Below, one piece after another: positions 63,959 to 64,000 of a stretch of DNA of 64,000 nt. Each line of letters starts with the position of its first letter. The stretch's first letter is position 1. The translations under genes and the position numbers were made by a program. Location of the stretch: assembly GCF_003862475.1 (NCBI RefSeq), contig NZ_RRCO01000003.1:62001-126000 (forward strand), given 5' to 3'. This stretch comes from Lachnoanaerobaculum gingivalis (GTDB taxonomy: Bacteria; Bacillota; Clostridia; Lachnospirales; Lachnospiraceae). Below the pieces are notes generated by a model. The model had not been told where the DNA came from. It saw only the letters and a list, made by a program, of their open reading frames with translations, and did no database searches.

Positions 63959-64000
63959 TCAAATCCTCCACAAAATCTATCTATCCCAATAAAACAGCTT

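Overview
The window is AT-rich, with Gram-positive style Shine-Dalgarno sites (AGGAGG), lipoproteins with a Cys lipobox, sporadic GTG starts and gene families typical of anaerobic Bacillota. A member of the Lachnospiraceae is the best guess (genus not determinable here). No rRNA, tRNA or CRISPR array was seen. The left 24 kb look like chromosome; from about 25 kb on the DNA is an accessory region full of insertion sequences and conflict-type genes.

Region 1 (1-18.5 kb, minus strand): a surface-polysaccharide locus. It holds an ABC-2 exporter pair, five GT2-type glycosyltransferases (one fused to a methyltransferase through a coiled coil), a GtrA-like flippase, nucleotide-sugar SDRs including a GDP-mannose-4,6-dehydratase type, a UGM-like FAD enzyme, a phosphoheptose isomerase and two HddA-like heptose-phosphate kinases. 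The set points to a (6-deoxy-)manno-heptose-containing glycan. A terminator and promoter near 15.75 kb separate it from a GT2/MFS/HAD group upstream.

Region 2 (18.6-24.8 kb, minus): three overlapping genes, a TerB-N/TerB-C protein, a DUF2791 (BrxC/BrxD-type) ATPase and an Lhr-like helicase, followed upstream by a DEDDh exonuclease. This is a predicted DNA-processing/conflict module.

Region 3 (24.8-32.7 kb): an IS1634-family element with 117-bp direct repeats that split a terminator; an OmpA-like lipoprotein; then a tandem array of three Rpn-type PD-(D/E)XK genes. Each Rpn gene carries an internal Shine-Dalgarno/ATG just before a GIEK repeat of different length (3, 2, 5), the layout of the gene-within-a-gene Rpn toxin-antitoxins. 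One copy has lost its nuclease part. An XRE regulator follows.

Region 4 (32.8-41.4 kb): a flavinylated membrane protein with a Tp47-like lipoprotein, a Nudix hydrolase, an XRE regulator, rtcB preceded by a small ORF and an intrinsic terminator, then DUF2975/XRE/DUF4173 genes on the plus strand and a broken cupin.

Region 5 (41.4-54.2 kb): IS1380, a lipoprotein, and a CHAT-protease gene with two decayed neighbours lying between two IS66-type copies, the second invaded by an IS110 element.

Region 6 (54.2-61.9 kb, minus): a compact group encoding a radical-SAM activase, an unknown protein with a Cys cluster, two R2K-clade ATP-grasp ligases and an ADP-ribosylglycohydrolase. It is cut off from its likely promoter by a nested pair of insertion sequences. 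Region 7 (62.0-64.0 kb) has ordinary genes (YdjM-like, unknown, TIGR04076).

The best candidates for a little-described system are the Rpn array (region 3) and the R2K/DraG/radical-SAM operon (region 6).
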